Positions 11,401 to 22,690 of a stretch of DNA of 64,000 bases are shown here, in pieces. Within the stretch, counting starts at the first letter, position 1. Every line of letters begins with the position of its first letter. The stretch is from Anaspis maculata (taxonomy: Eukaryota; Arthropoda; Insecta; Coleoptera; Scraptiidae). Position numbers and translations under genes: made by a program. The stretch is from assembly GCA_949128115.1 (NCBI GenBank), contig OX421965.1, forward strand, positions 5,075,253 to 5,139,252, in the 5' to 3' direction. The notes below the pieces were generated by a model that did not search any database, was not told where the DNA came from, and saw nothing but the letters and a program-made list of their open reading frames with translations.

Positions 11401-11632
11401 GTATTTTTAATCTGTTTTTAGCTTTTTTTCCATTGTTGAAATCTTTTAACTGTTATTTTTTGAAATTTTATGATTTACAACATGTATGTATTTATATTTT
11501 TTAATTTTTTATATTTTGTATCCTCACAGACAGCACTTGTGCTTTGTGTTGTAACAGTTTTTTCACAATGTTTTGTCATAAGTCACATGTAAATATCCGG
11601 TTACTTTTGTGAATAAACGTATTATATATTAT
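8431..11632 (+). mobile_element. Non-LTR retrotransposon (CR1/Jockey-like), 5'-truncated
   Basis: Its boundaries come from the foldback arm it interrupts: homology to the intact left arm stops at about 8430 and resumes at 11633. It starts with an ACAACTA-rich stretch, lacks an ORF1 (gag-like) gene, carries one endonuclease-reverse transcriptase frame, and ends in an AT-rich 3' region with GTGAATAAACG followed by TATTATA-type repeats rather than a long poly-A. No clear target-site duplication is visible. The missing ORF1 fits 5' truncation, which is usual for LINE insertions. Confidence 0.85.
8619..11351 (+). CDS. LINE ORF2: endonuclease plus reverse transcriptase
   Basis: The 910-codon frame encodes an apurinic-type endonuclease followed by a reverse transcriptase, which nick target DNA and copy the element's RNA at the nick. 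The endonuclease shows SET at residues 3-5, GDLNID near residue 110 and CIDHIF near 153. The RT carries YRPISV, FIDLAKAFDTVDH, GVPQGTILGPLLF and the catalytic YADD at residues 640-643. The last 250 residues (thumb, then a C-terminal tail containing ALFESHLRYGILGWG) are typical of the CR1/Jockey group. The start is not natural: the N-terminal part of the endonuclease (LHSNIRS motif) lies in another frame at 8494-8620, so one frameshift separates them. The rest is intact, suggesting recent activity. Confidence 0.9.
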   Translation: MLSETFDISDKDLTFLQVPNYTMLYNGGNVNKNDGLVIYVKNSITFTSVILKIGIMSVLNIFIDDFRGERFNITGIYRSPSTCPLDFCRDLNTYLNDNCNKACDYRIVVGDLNIDILSQTDFSQDYLTVMAEHGFLSYINTHTRVDGGTKSCIDHIFVKSQRDISKNCLPLIFNSKITDHYIIALQIVIGGGKKSTERRKRPEFIKKLNMDKLRRVFRDVDWHFILDDHEVESATDRFIEFVTDRIKICTNFIRIQHDSRRRKCWMTDSLVRCVNRRDALYKEWQSDRQNQMLEHKFKMYRNNLKRLLEEAKNNYFQHKIETNRSCPKKLWDIINQKEAAISKPYLSHIRGADGKTLTCSREIANTFNNFFSTAGKKLNNQRKAVKSKYQQINCSTVNHSIFLNPTDEHEILKIIKTLKNNKCSGLDGIRAETLKVIAESIALPLSHIINKVMETGTCPSALKVAVVKPLYKKGNEAEVDNYRPISVITNFTKIFEKILKVRMNNFLNKFQILSDNQYGFRQGLSAQEAISRLKSLIYGSLDKRQKSLCVFIDLAKAFDTVDHEQLLNTMERTGFRGVALRLFKSYLADRKQCTEVGGVKSHFEKVECGVPQGTILGPLLFIVYLNDIFLLPVDGTVISYADDTAVFFSDSTWLDLKIRAEASLNIIKDWFDSKCLTMNLHKTEYLPFSIHKDGSHTSFDRISIGEDIIEEKKFVRYLGGLIDQNMKWTHHIDFVSKKLRFVSHKLRVLRGFLNVQLLKMVYTALFESHLRYGILGWGGIYSSNLQPISILQRRALKLILGRERTYSTDDLYQEAEIMHVRQLFYVSSILATFSRKKTWPRVNHDQGTRSVGYLTVPFRSTSTGQRCFTYLGPKWFNALPSSTRNMTSTGNFKREITRVVMQAKRCDFEF

Positions 11633-11957
11633 ATTCGCGTCAATTTGGCATTACCTGCCCCTGAAACAGCAGGCAACCCGGTCAGGCATGTCAAACGGTT
11701 ACTGTATGATAATTCTGTGAGACCCACTCTCACTAATACCATGATCCAACCAAAAATCAGTGTTAGGTAAAATCGAATGAATAGCGTGATTTTTGGAAAT
11801 TGCTCCTGGTAAGTAGACAACCCGCCGCCTTGAGGACCTGAATGGAATTTGGCGATGGCTCCATATCTCAAAGTGAAGGTACTAGTATAGATAACATTCG
11901 TACCAAACGACATCGCGGTATCAGGATTTGCAAGGTTCAGGCGGCTAACCTCCGGAC

Positions 11958-12039
11958 TATAACGGATTCTTACCATCTTGGCATCTTTTGAAAGCTACAA
12001 GGATGCAGTTTGGTTTGAGCCCATTGGCATTTCCTGCCA
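11958..12039. other. Short spacer after the foldback element
   Basis: Nothing recognised. It leads into the diverged tandem array. Confidence 0.4.
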
Positions 12040-12710
12040 TTCCTGGGAACTACGAAAAGTCTCGAGGGGACTCATCAGGGCTCCGACTACAATTGAGGAC
12101 CTGAGGGGGCCCGAAAGGACTCCAAATGACATGACGGCACAAGGGTGATTACCATGCTCTGAAAGTAACGGAAAATGCGAAGGGGTCAGCAGAGCTTCAA
12201 ATCACATTGAAAACAAAATAAGGGGGCTCAATGAGGCCTGGATAACACAAAATGGCAAAATGGGGCTTAGTGGAATTCTGGAAGCCATGAAGTAGATAAG
12301 GGGGCCTATTAAAGCTTCAAATTATATATGAAGACACAAGAAGGTCCGATGCAAGGGAACTAAACAGAACTTCAAACGGTACTGAAGACACGAGGGGGGC
12401 CAATGGAGATCTCTATAACAAAATAACGCAAAATGGAGCTGACTGGTGTCTACTCCGACTGCCATGAAAAAACAAAAGGGGACTCAACAGGGTTTGAACT
12501 ACACTAGAAGACACAATAAGGGCTCGATAGGGCTCCGAACATAGCATGACGGCACAACGCTGCTTGTTGCTTTGGAAGTCATGGAAAATGCAAGGAGGCT
12601 CACCAGAGCTTCAGATTAGATCGAGACAGAATAAGGGGGTCCAATAGAGCCCTTGATAACACAGGACTGCAAAATGGGTCTTACTGGGAGTCTGAAAGCT
12701 ATGAAATGTG
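12040..12710. repeat. Diverged tandem array, purine-rich units
   Basis: A block near 12126-12300 recurs in the same direction near 12544-12710, about 418 bases later. It contains CATGACGGCACAA, GGAAAATGC, CAGAGCTTC, AATAAGGGGG and GCAAAATGGG-type words. Between the two blocks, related words (GAAGACACAA, AAGGGG, CAATGGAG, CATGAA) recur at shorter, irregular steps. This looks like an old satellite with a higher-order period of about 420 bases. No coding potential is seen. Confidence 0.6.
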
Positions 12711-13800
12711 ATCCTGCTAACGATAGTTTCCGGAAAAGCAGAGCAGTCCTCCCTCTCGCCGACTAAAGTCGATTTCATAGACGACTTGCTCCACCATCTC
12801 TCAGAAGAAACATTATGCTTCCGCTTCTCCGGGCGAAGAGAACTTTCTCCCATTTAAAACTCTATCTCTTCCTCCTCTTCTCTTCACAGGCGGGGATTCA
12901 TCAGCGTTTCTACTTCCCACGTAGTCTTCCAAGATTTGCATGACTGCAACGTGACTGCGACATTTTGATTTCGACGTATGTACCAAAATCTATGACAGGA
13001 ACTTTCCCCGATCTATAATGATCTTTCAAATTTGTCGTGCAAACCCTTATTTTGTCGTGATTTTCCCTTTTTTTTTGCCGTGATAAACACCATTTGCTTT
13101 AATTCGAACATTTTCTGATGTCGTTTTATGTCTGGTGTTCAAAATGCTTATTTGTATTTTGAACTTGGACAACTATTTTGTCGTGATTTTCGCCTTTTTT
13201 GTCGTTTTTCTGCCCTTTTTTGTCGGGCAGAAAAATACCACCCGCGTTTGCTTCCCAAATAATATCAAAGTATCCAACGCAAATTCGTAACAACTCAATA
13301 GTATTGATACATTTCGGCAATTCGCCCTTCTTTTGTGTAACTTTCACTTTCTCATTCAGTAATTCGACGTTATTCGCTCGCATTCTTCGAAACACTTACC
13401 TTTTCATAGGTAGCCACCACCACCACCCAATAATAATATTATCACTGACGATTAATTAACAAAGCATGACAGGCTTAAGCTTATGATAATACGACAAAAC
13501 GGCTCGCAATTATTAGCGAGAAGGGTCGATTCCTGCTTGTCACTCCCCGGTTGATTAAATACCTTCACTCCCCCTTGTGCGTAGGTAGAAACCTTAATTG
13601 ATTCGTATCAAAACAGATTGAATTCCGAATGAAGTTAAATAAAGTAGAGTCGTCCGTAATGGGCGCTCGCCCGCCGGTTTACTACCCCCCACCCTCTCCC
13701 CCACCCCTTTTGCTTTAGTGCCCTTGTGTGACGTAATTTTAATTAAGGAACGCCCGGCAAAGGACGAGGCGTCGCGACGCCGCCAGTTGAACAAAACCGT
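12711..13800. other. Intergenic with TTTTGTCGTGATTTTC repeats
   Basis: The word TTTTGTCGTGATTTTC and close variants recur between about 13030 and 13215, followed by a short inverted pair around TGTCGGGCAGAAAAA. No gene is supported. The 89- and 86-codon frames on opposite strands near 13126-13459 overlap each other and contain a Gly/His-poor low-complexity tail, so I do not call them. Confidence 0.4.
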
Positions 13801-13940
13801 CGCGGAGTCGAGATCGAAAGAGAACCGGTATGAGGGAGACGAAAAGAGGAAGCGAGCGAGAAAGAGATAAGCATGCGAGAGAGCGAGAAAGTGCTAGAAA
13901 GAGAGACAGTGACAGAAAGAGGAAGCACAAGAGGGACGGA
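13801..13940. repeat. GA-rich (GAGA-type) purine tract
   Basis: About 140 bases are nearly pure GA/GAGAAAG on the plus strand, with many GAGAG units, just upstream of a CpG-containing segment (13960-14100). GAGA tracts of this kind often lie at arthropod promoters, but no transcript start or gene is visible. The long minus-strand frame across it (Leu/Ser-rich) is a by-product of the tract. Confidence 0.5.
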
Positions 13941-14980
13941 GGGAGAACCAGAAGGGCGCCGACCATTTTCAGTTCATGCATGAATTTTCCAGATAATAAA
14001 TGATAGAGCGGCGTGATAGTATAGCTAACGCTCGCGCGGTCTCGTTTCCTCCGGCCCTGTGGCTCCGTCCCAGTCTCGCGCACGAAGGGCCCGCAATCTC
14101 CAAAGGGTCGCGGTTGTTATAGAAACACTCGTAATGAGGTTTCAGGGCTCCGCTGAGCTCGCATCATCCATATCCTGTATCCTGGGTGGTGTGCCTTTTC
14201 AGAAGCGTGCCAGCAGATAGCGCGGGCCCTCGGCCCTTATTCTGCAGTTTGAAGTGCAGGGCCGGTGTTCGAACCCAGCAGCTGCCAAGCGGCTTCGGCT
14301 GAACGCTTGTTTACATCCAGCAATTAACGCAGCAGAAGTTGACGTAGGTATCGAGAAATAAACTCCAGCAATTAAAACTCCCAAAATTACATGAAGGTAA
14401 CTGTAATCGGACGAGAACTGGTATTTTCAACGGGCTTCCCCCATAATAAAACCATGCCGGGCATGTACATTGTCAGCGCAAGGCCTATTTGAGCAGGGTT
14501 ATTCTTCCCAAAAACATAGGGGGGCGGGGCGTACCTACTGCCCTATATGCGAAGGTAAACGAAACGGTGGATTAGCAGATTTCGATTGGATTTACTTGCG
14601 CATGATTTAACAGCTGGGCGATGAAGTTTGTCAGTTGTCCAGAATTTAGAACATAAGCTTACATAAAACGCACTTCATATTCATACTTACGTAAGGTACA
14701 TACATAGGTGGGGGAAAGCGCCCTATGACGGCATGGTACCGATGATGTTATACTGTCAAAAGTGTCAATATTTTCTGTGCATTTGAGTTTAGCGGTCGAA
14801 TGACCTGTTTGGTAGGCACCCATTATCACCAAGTGTTGACATACAGACTTGTGTGATAGGCAGGCAGACCTATTAGTAAGGGAGACGGTCGGGGTCCTGG
14901 TACCTGTATCGAGTTATGTGTAGAGACTATCATCTATGTATTGAAAAAATATGTGTAACAATGGAATGGCAATCCTGCCT
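13941..14980. other. Intergenic, CpG-containing
   Basis: No gene is seen. The word AGATTTCGATTGGATT with GTGGATTAG just before it (near 14570-14596) recurs at about 58090-58115, marking a dispersed repeat whose identity I cannot give. Confidence 0.4.
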
Positions 14981-17900
14981 AAGTAACTCCTGCCGGAAAT
15001 GCAATTAATCAAATTAGTGGAGTCGGTACGTTTTAATTTCGTGCACTTTTGAGTGAAGCAATGCCGTTTGGTACAGATACTCTTCAGGCAACTTTAAGAG
15101 ATTTGAACCGTCGGGGCACGAGAAATTTCCCTTAGGGGGCACTCTAGGGGGGTTCAAAGTTGGGCCCCAAAACCTTCAAAAAATGAACTTATTCGACACT
15201 GATCCAACTTTGAAGCGTCAAATGGGATCATATCGAGTCTTCCGAAGCTGATGATGATTGTTTGAAAGAAAAACCCAATCAGGGGAGCGAAGAGGAGGGG
15301 ATTTTCGAAAAATACCATGCACTCTTTTTCTGTTCAGGTTTGAGGTGCCAGTTATAATTCAACGTTTTGGATTGTTAAATAAAAGATGATAGGTGAAACT
15401 GGTTTCGCCCCAAAATATTTCATAAATGATTTATTTCGACCCTGATTTAATTCCTGTACATCAAATGTGATCTTGTCAAGTCCTCTGAAGTTGATGATGT
15501 GTTTATTTGGAACAAAAAGTCCGAATAGGGGGGTCGAGAGAGAATTTTTCTTGAAAAGTGTCGAAAATTCTATGCATTCCCTTTCCGACCAATTTTGAGG
15601 TGCTAATTGTGATTCCAACGAACAAAAATCAATGTGAAATGTTGAATCAAATTTGGCAGGTGCAATGGGCTTGTCGGGTCAATCAAAATTTCGATCAGGG
15701 TCAGATGTAGAGGTTTTCTTCGTGAAGCCGTATTTTGGTCGATACACAAAAATAGCGTGGAAGTCGGAGTGACGCAACGTAATTGATCACAAATATTTTC
15801 CAGGCAATTTAGGGGGAGGGGTCAAAATTTGATCCGAAAATGTTCGGTAAAAAATTTATTTCGATATTGATTCAATTCCTGGACGTCAAATGTGATAACG
15901 TCGGGTGGAGTTGACGATGTGATTATTTGACACGAAAGATCCCATCAGGGGGGTTATTGAGGAATATTTCTTGAAAAGTGTCAAAAATGTCATGCACTCT
16001 CTTTCAGACCAAATGCACGGTGCCGCTTACTATTCCAACGATCAAATATCGATATGAAATGTTGAATTCATATTACAGGCGCAATGGACTCATTGGTTCA
16101 GTTAAAATTTCCATATAGTGTTGATTTATGGGTCCGTTTTTCACCATTCCATTGATAGCTACTTTCAATATTTGAGCTTATGTCCATTGTCCATACCTGA
16201 GCTTTTCCATTTAGTGGTTTCTATTAGTACGAAAAGCCGCATATGGTTTGATCGTACGAGCTGAACACTCTCATATTTGCTTAGGTATGGACAATGACCA
16301 TGAGCTCAAATATTGAAAGTAGCTATCAATGGAATGGTGAAAAACGAACCTTTAAATCAACACTAGATGGAAATTTCACCTGGACCAATGAGTCCATTGC
16401 ACCTGTTGATATGAATTCAACATTTGAGACCGATTTTTGATCGATGGAATCGTGAGCGGCACCTTAAAACTGATCTGAAAGAGAGTGCATGATATTTTTG
16501 ACACTTTTCAAGAAATATACTCCAATAACCCCCCTGTTAGTTTTTTTTTGTCTCAAATAATCACATCGTCAACTCCAGAGGACCCGAGATTATCACATTT
16601 GACGTTCAGGAATTGAATCGGTGTCAAAATAAATTTTTCACCGAACATTTTGGGACCAAATTTTGACCTGCACCCCCCCCCTAAATTGCCCCCTGTTGAA
16701 AATTCTTCATGGCCCAGCGTTTTAGTTATCTCAGAATGGCCTTAAAATATTTGTGCTAAATTACGTTGCGTCACTCCGACTTCCACGCTATTTTTGTGTA
16801 TCGACCAAAATACGGCTTCACGAAGAACGATGAACACCTCTACATCTATCTGACCCTGATCGAAATTTTGATTGACCCAACAAGCCCATTGCACCTGTCA
16901 AATTTGATTCAACGTTTCACATCGATTTCTGTTCGTTGGAATCACAATTGGCACCTCAAAATTGGTCTGAAAGGAAATGCATAGAATTTTTGACACTTTT
17001 AAAGAGAAATTCTCACTCAACCTCCCTATTCGGACTTTTCGTTCCAAATAAACGCATCATTAACTTCAGAGGACTTGACGTGATCACATTTGATGTTCAG
17101 GAATTAAATCAGGGTCGAAATAAATCATTTATTGAATATTTTGGGGCGGAACTTCGACTCTTCCTAAAATGCCCCCTGTTGAAAAATTTTCATGGCCCGG
17201 GAGACTTATCATCTCAGAATGATCTAGAAAATATGTATGTCAAATAAGATTGTGTGACTTCAAGTGTCACGCTATTTTTTCGTATAGACTAAAATACCAC
17301 TTGAGAAGTAAACCTCTACATTTGCCCCTAAAAAAAATTTTGATTGTCCCGACGGGCCAGTTTCACCTATCATCTTTTATTCAACAATCCAAAACGTTGT
17401 TTCGTCGATTGAATCATAACTGACACCTCAAAGCTGAACAGAAAGAGAGTACATGGTATTTTTCGAAAATGCCCTCCCCTCCGCCCCCACTAATTGGGCT
17501 TTTCTTTCAAACAACCATCATCATATCAGCTTCGCAAAACTCGACATGATCTCATTTGAGGCTTCAAAATTGGATCAGTGTCAAATAAGTTCAATTTTTG
17601 AAGGTTTTGGGGCCCAACTTTGAACCCCCCTGGAGTGCCCCCTAAGAGAAATTTTTCGTGCCCCGACGCGACGGTTCAAATCTCTTAAAATTGCCTGAAG
17701 AGTATCTGTACCAAACGGCATTACTTCACTCAAAAGTGCACGAAACTGGACCTATTTGTCGCGGGCCGACTCCACTAAATAATTTAAAAATTGTAGAATA
17801 CAACCTCCAAAATTTTTGTCAACAAATGTCAGTCACATTGTTGATGGCACACAACAATCACCCCTTTCACGGGCCACTGCAAGAAACTCATCTAGTTTTG

Positions 17901-18078
17901 CGTATGCGTAACGATAGTTGCTTAGCAGCACCATGTAAGTTCTGGCAGAGGCCCGTGAAAGGGGTGATTGTTGTGTGCCATCAACAATGTGACTGACATT
18001 TGTTGACAAAAATTTTTAAGGTTGTATTCTACAATTTTTAAATTATTTAATCAATTGCATTTCCGGCAGGATTTACTT
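14981..18078. mobile_element. Long palindromic element, arms about 1.2 kb
   Basis: The left end AAGTAACTCCTGCCGGAAAT is matched on the other strand by AAGTAAATCCTGCCGGAAAT at the right. Inverted homology runs from both ends to a short spacer around 16205-16285, so virtually the whole 3.1 kb is two arms. TA pairs at 14984-14985 and 18074-18075 are plausible target duplications. The right arm is interrupted by a 270-base MITE (17778-18047). Short frames in the arms are mirrored and not genes. Such a structure can fold into a long hairpin if transcribed. Confidence 0.8.
17778..18047. mobile_element. MITE with about 95-base TIRs inside the right arm of 14981-18078
   Basis: The TIRs start AATAATTTAAAAATTGTAGA and continue inverted for about 95 bases at each end, with a 70-base unique centre. 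TA lies on both sides (17776-17777 and 18048-18049). The corresponding part of the left arm (near 15010-15020) lacks it, which proves insertion after the palindrome formed. TA duplication suggests a Tc1/mariner-type MITE. Confidence 0.85.
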
Positions 18079-19256
18079 ATAGTACAGTCACTATGTCTTT
18101 CTCCTTCGAAAAAATTAGTAGAGGGTTGAAATTCTGTACACGCATTCCTTCGATTGTCATGAACAGCCTGTAAAACGTCCCCTAAAATCCGAGCTTAGGA
18201 ACTTTGAATAATCGCCATCAAGTGTTAAAAAGTCGTTTTTTCAGCGAATAAGTCATTTCTTTATTGCAAGATGGTCTTTTTTGTAATTGAATGATTGCGT
18301 ATTACCATCTTGACAATCGCCATACACTATTCCTACTTTTGCGCAGATGGCGGATCCAAGATGGCGGCCAAGAAGGAAAAACAGTTGACTGTCTTATTTC
18401 CATTAGTAGAAGACCTAAAAAATGTCTGATGATTGCATTTTATTTCTGACATAGTTTATTATAGAAATACCAAGTTTTAGTTCAATATCTCGAAAAATCA
18501 CTGATATATTGAAAAAAGTTGACTTATGAAAAAATTTCAGTTTTTTCAGAATATTTCAAAAACGGTCGATGATATTTTGAAACCGTCCACAATATCTTCG
18601 TAAGCATAAATTAACGAATATATAGGGTGATTTTCATGTCTTAAGCTATTTTGATTCTTGAAGATTTTTTTCTCCATTTCTTTTCTCGAAGCGTTTGTTA
18701 TTACCGTTATTTAGTCTGAAGAAATGGATACAATGCAAAAATTATTTGCACATCATGTTTTTACTAGTTTTTGAGTAATTGTAAATGTATTTACGTGTTT
18801 GTTGTGTTGATACATAGGATATAAAGACTTTAATATAAGCTGTATATGGATTTTACAGTTTATGTACTTAATTTGACACTTGTCAAAATAACCTCAAAAA
18901 CTACAACATTTTCACAATTTTCACTGAAACAAACACGTAAAATGTTGTACAACACTCGTAGCTTGTTACACAAGATATTTTCCGACACTCAGTCGGCTTC
19001 GTGTCTGAAAACCACTTATGTAACAGCCAACTCGTATCGTAAACTACTATTGCAGGGTAAATATCATCTATACCCATGCAAACGCCATATTCGGCGGGTT
19101 GAGGGAAGTGAAATATACTGTACCTGATTGAGCGCCGTGTCCGCGTATAATTAATACGAAAGATCTGCACCAAAAATGGCCTATGACAAGTTGTAGTTTA
19201 CTACGTGATCTGATCAGTAAATAAAAAATTATTCAAAATAGTTCACTCATTTAATA
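18079..19256. other. Intergenic; small imperfect hairpin at about 18950-19040
   Basis: No gene is supported. A roughly 45-base inverted pair centred near 18995 (TTGTTACACAAG against its TATGTAACAGCC-side partner) makes opposite-strand frames of 93 and 90 codons mirror each other, which is why I do not call them. The rest is AT-rich and unassigned. Confidence 0.45.
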
Positions 19257-21505
19257 GCCCAGGCATTTTAGGTCAAAAATCGACAAAACCTAGAAATAAT
19301 TCGCCCAAGGCTGAATTTTTGAACATTGACAGTTTGGACCTGGTGCAACAACATATCAAAATACCCAAACTTTCCCCTGTCCGCGTCTTTGATTTTCAGG
19401 TCCTCAGGTTCTTGAAGTTGCATCGCTGATCTGCGACTCATGCCGTAGCATTATTCTTGGACCGATCAAACTCAGGCTGGGCTTGAATTGAAGAGAAAAG
19501 ACCAAACAACGATTTTCTAGTGCAAAAAACACATTTCCGGGACGCGGCAAGCCGGCAGACCCGCGAAATTCAAAATGAACGCTGCTATTCGCGACGACTT
19601 CTGACAGAATTCTTGCTTTGTATCGTTTGTGACCAATAAACAGTGACAAACCAGGAGTCAATGCATTCAGCAATTCTTCAGCTTTCCAAGTGTGTATCTA
19701 TGGTGCCTGTGGAAACACCGATTGCAGATATAAACCCCCAGACTAAGCGTGGGTCAGGGTGATGCGATCTCTGTGTTGCGCCATATGAGGCGATTGTTGA
19801 AACCCGTCAATCCATTGAATGCAAATACATCGTAATCAGATGTATTGTATATCCCGTTGATATCATTTTGGTACAAAAAGTGTCGATCATTGTTGAAGGG
19901 TGCTCGTGGGGAGGCGAAGCTCGGCTAGGCGGTTCTTTTTTTCCCTGGGCCATATTGAACCGATCACAACAAGTTTGGTATCTTTTCCGACTGAATTCAA
20001 TGTCGTGAACTCGAATCCGATGTGTAAATTTGGATAAAATGAGTTTGAACAAGTGAACTTGGAAAAACTGTTTTTTCTTTGACAATTTTGGCGACTTTTT
20101 TTGGCGATTTTTTTTACTATCAGATGTGTTCATCTTTATAAATACTTCAAGGGCCATTAAAATGAAGTGTAATCTTCACGAAAGTCATCCACTCGATATA
20201 TAATTTGGTTTCTCGGATTTAAAAAATCGACTTGAACTTGAGCCGGCGCGGCGCATCGTCTACTAATTACCTGAACACTACAGCATGCACCTGTGAATGA
20301 AAATAGCCTCAACTATTGGTTGAATAAGAACTCATCTTTGAGAATGTGGGGATCTGTGCAGAATTGAATTCCCTATAACATTCGCCGTAAATCGCACTGC
20401 AGGGTTTTGAGTTATTTGAGGGTAGAGGTGACAGCGCCTATTTGAAATATAGAGTATGAATTTAGCTGAAATGTTATGCCCCTCCTCGAATAACGAATAA
20501 CTCAAAATCCTGCCTTGCGATTCATGGCGATTTGAATTATATTATAGGAAACTCAGTTCTGCACAGACCCTTGAAGTTTGAAAGATGAGTCATCATTTTG
20601 TCAATAGCTTGAGTTATTTTTATTTGAAGGTGCATGCTGTAGTGTTCTGGTCATTGGTAGATGCGGCACCGGGCCGACTCAGGTTAAAATCGATATTTTA
20701 AACTCGAGAAACAAAATTTTACATCGAGTGAATGATTTTCGTGAAGAATACACTCCAATCTAATGGCCCCTGGAATATTTTCAAAGATAAACACCTTTTT
20801 TTTTGTTTCATCCACTCTATTTTTAGCTGCAATTTTTTACCCCCTCTCCAATAACTCCAAACCCCCCGGGTGCGATTTTTGGCAGTTTTGGATATGTTGT
20901 ATAGAGCACTCAATTCTGAAGAGAATATCAAATTTTCAGGACGTCCGTATTTTTTCCGAGGTTGAAATCTATCTTTCTTGTACTACATGGCGTAAGACAG
21001 AGATGGCGTTACCCTGACCCGCGTTTAGTCTAGGGGCTGTATATTTGCAATCGGTGCCTCCACAGGCATCATAGATACACAGCTGGAGAGCTGAAGATAT
21101 TCTGAATGCATTGACCTATAGTTTGTCACTGTTATTTCTTGACAAACGATACAAAGTGAGCATTCCGTAACAAGTCGTCGCAAATAGCAGCGTTAATTTT
21201 GAATTTCGCGGGTCTGCCGGCTTACCGCGCATTGAATGTGGGCCACTTGCACCAGAAGATCATTGTTTTATCTTCTATCTTCAATTCAAGCCCAGCCTGA
21301 GCTTGATAGGTCCAAGAATAATGCTACGGCGTGAGTCGCAGATCAGCGATGCAACTTCAAGAACCTGAGGACCTGAAAATCAAAGACGCGGACAGGGGAA
21401 AGTTTGAGTATTTTGATATATTGTTGTACTAGGTCCAAACTGTCAATGTGCAAAAATTCAGCCTTGGGCGAATTATTTCTAGGTCAAAACCTAATTTGAC
21501 TGGGC
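19257..21505. mobile_element. Palindromic element, GCCCAG-ended, TA-flanked
   Basis: The left end GCCCAGGCATTTTAGG and the inverted right end GCCCAGTCAAATTAGG are each bordered by TA (19255-19256, 21506-21507). Arms of about 1.1 kb run to a centre near 20440. The first 100 or more bases also match the ends of the 26100-31654 element (GCCCAGGAATTTTAGG, CTGAATTTTTG), so both belong to one family. No transposase is present. Frames of up to 116 codons lie inside arms and have no recognisable content. Confidence 0.8.
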
Positions 21506-21609
21506 TATAAGAGTTATGACACCTTGAATGCGAATGAAATTTTTGGGTGGCCCACTTCAATTGGTGCGCAGTTTATTTATAGATGGCGCTCTTGGGTTTA
21601 TCGAGATCT

Positions 21610-21745
21610 CGACCGAGATCTCGATCTCGACGAGATCTCGACATGATAGACCTCGTTCTCGACCTTGAAGGTTACAAGTGATCTCGATCTCGTCTCGAAA
21701 TCTCGACAAGATCGAGACGAGATCGAGATTTTTCTCGTCTCGTCC
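21610..21745. repeat. GAGATCTCGATCTCGA low-complexity tract
   Basis: About 130 bases are built from GATCTCGA and CGAGATCTC words, self-complementary at short range and therefore able to form many overlapping hairpins. The right edge (CGTCTCGTCCGAAACACTAG) resembles a transposon terminus, but I cannot find its partner. Confidence 0.6.
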
Positions 21746-22539
21746 GAAACACTAGTTCCACTCTATCCATTTACTTTTTGGTCTATTTAGAAACGCGTTG
21801 GATTGCCCTGATTTTCTTGGCGCTGTGGGTCTCAGTGTTCCTCGGCTTTTCTCTAGATCACACAGTTGATTTCACCTTCTCACGGCTAGAACCAACATCC
21901 TAGTGGCATCTCCTCTCTATCAGATGATTGTCAATTACTCTGCTTATTGTGCTTATGAGAGCGAGGTTGATGTCTTCAACTGTTCTCTATCCGACATAAA
22001 GACGAAGGTTTTTACCTGAGTATGTACCCCCACGGATTTATTTCACTGCCCAGGCCAATGACGATTTGCCCATGTCCAGCTCATTTGCAACCTACATTGA
22101 TTGATTGATAAGCCGGAGGATTAGACAATCTGCCTGCCTGTTCTCTCGTCTAGATTCGTACCTCCCGAAACTAATTTATTTGTTTACCAGTCTGAGCTTT
22201 ATTAGAACAGGGAAGTACTTTCCCATGTCAAATTATCGCCGCATAGTGATACATTTACAGTTTCCTTTCGGCCGTAAACGTTGGAATGAATTTTTAAATC
22301 GAACCTGCTCCGACCCCCCATAGAATCAATATTAAAAGCGTCTCTTGCGACTTGTGTCTGTTAACCAATAATACGTAGGTACCTAACCCGCTTCCAGCCA
22401 AAACCATTAGGATATCACAATGTCACGCATTTGCATAATTTAGGTTTTATAGTTCGGGACCGTCGATGCAGGTTTGCACTAACAGTGGCGCGTTCCCCGG
22501 ATAATTAAAGGCGAATTAGTTTTTTATTAAAGCAACAGC

Positions 22540-22690
22540 CAGCGGCTGCTTTCCTCTGTCTCTTTCCCTCACTCTTCTCCCTTACTCTTTCCTCCCCAAT
22601 CTCATCGCGTATTTGTGTAGTGGTCTCCTCCACACTCCACTTCAAAGAGCCCAGATACGTCAGAGAAAGAGAGACAGAGAGGAGGGAATT
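22540..22690. repeat. CT-rich then GA-rich tract
   Basis: A run of CTCTTTCCCTCACTCTTCTC-type pyrimidines is followed by GAGAAAGAGAGACAGAGAGG. The two halves are roughly inverse complements and could pair. No gene is called. Confidence 0.45.

Larger units (their letters stand above)
6694..11957. mobile_element. Foldback (long-TIR) element, TA-flanked, split by a LINE
   Basis: The left arm (6694 to about 7560) is an inverted copy of a right arm that now lies in pieces: about 7700-8165, about 8395-8430, and 11633-11957. The tips are GTCCGGATGTTA and GTCCGGAGGTTA, each next to TA (6692-6693 and 11958-11959). Without the LINE the element is about 2.06 kb, nearly all inverted repeat. Mirrored frames in the two arms are arm symmetry, not genes. 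About 210 bases at 8185-8390 are present only in the right arm. Tip and flank match the palindrome at 37977-40003, so the two belong to one group, probably Tc1/mariner-related and non-autonomous. Confidence 0.8.

Noticed and set aside
13739..14083. 114-codon minus-strand frame, Leu/Ser-rich
   Set aside because: Produced by the GA-rich tract; low-complexity composition and no motif.
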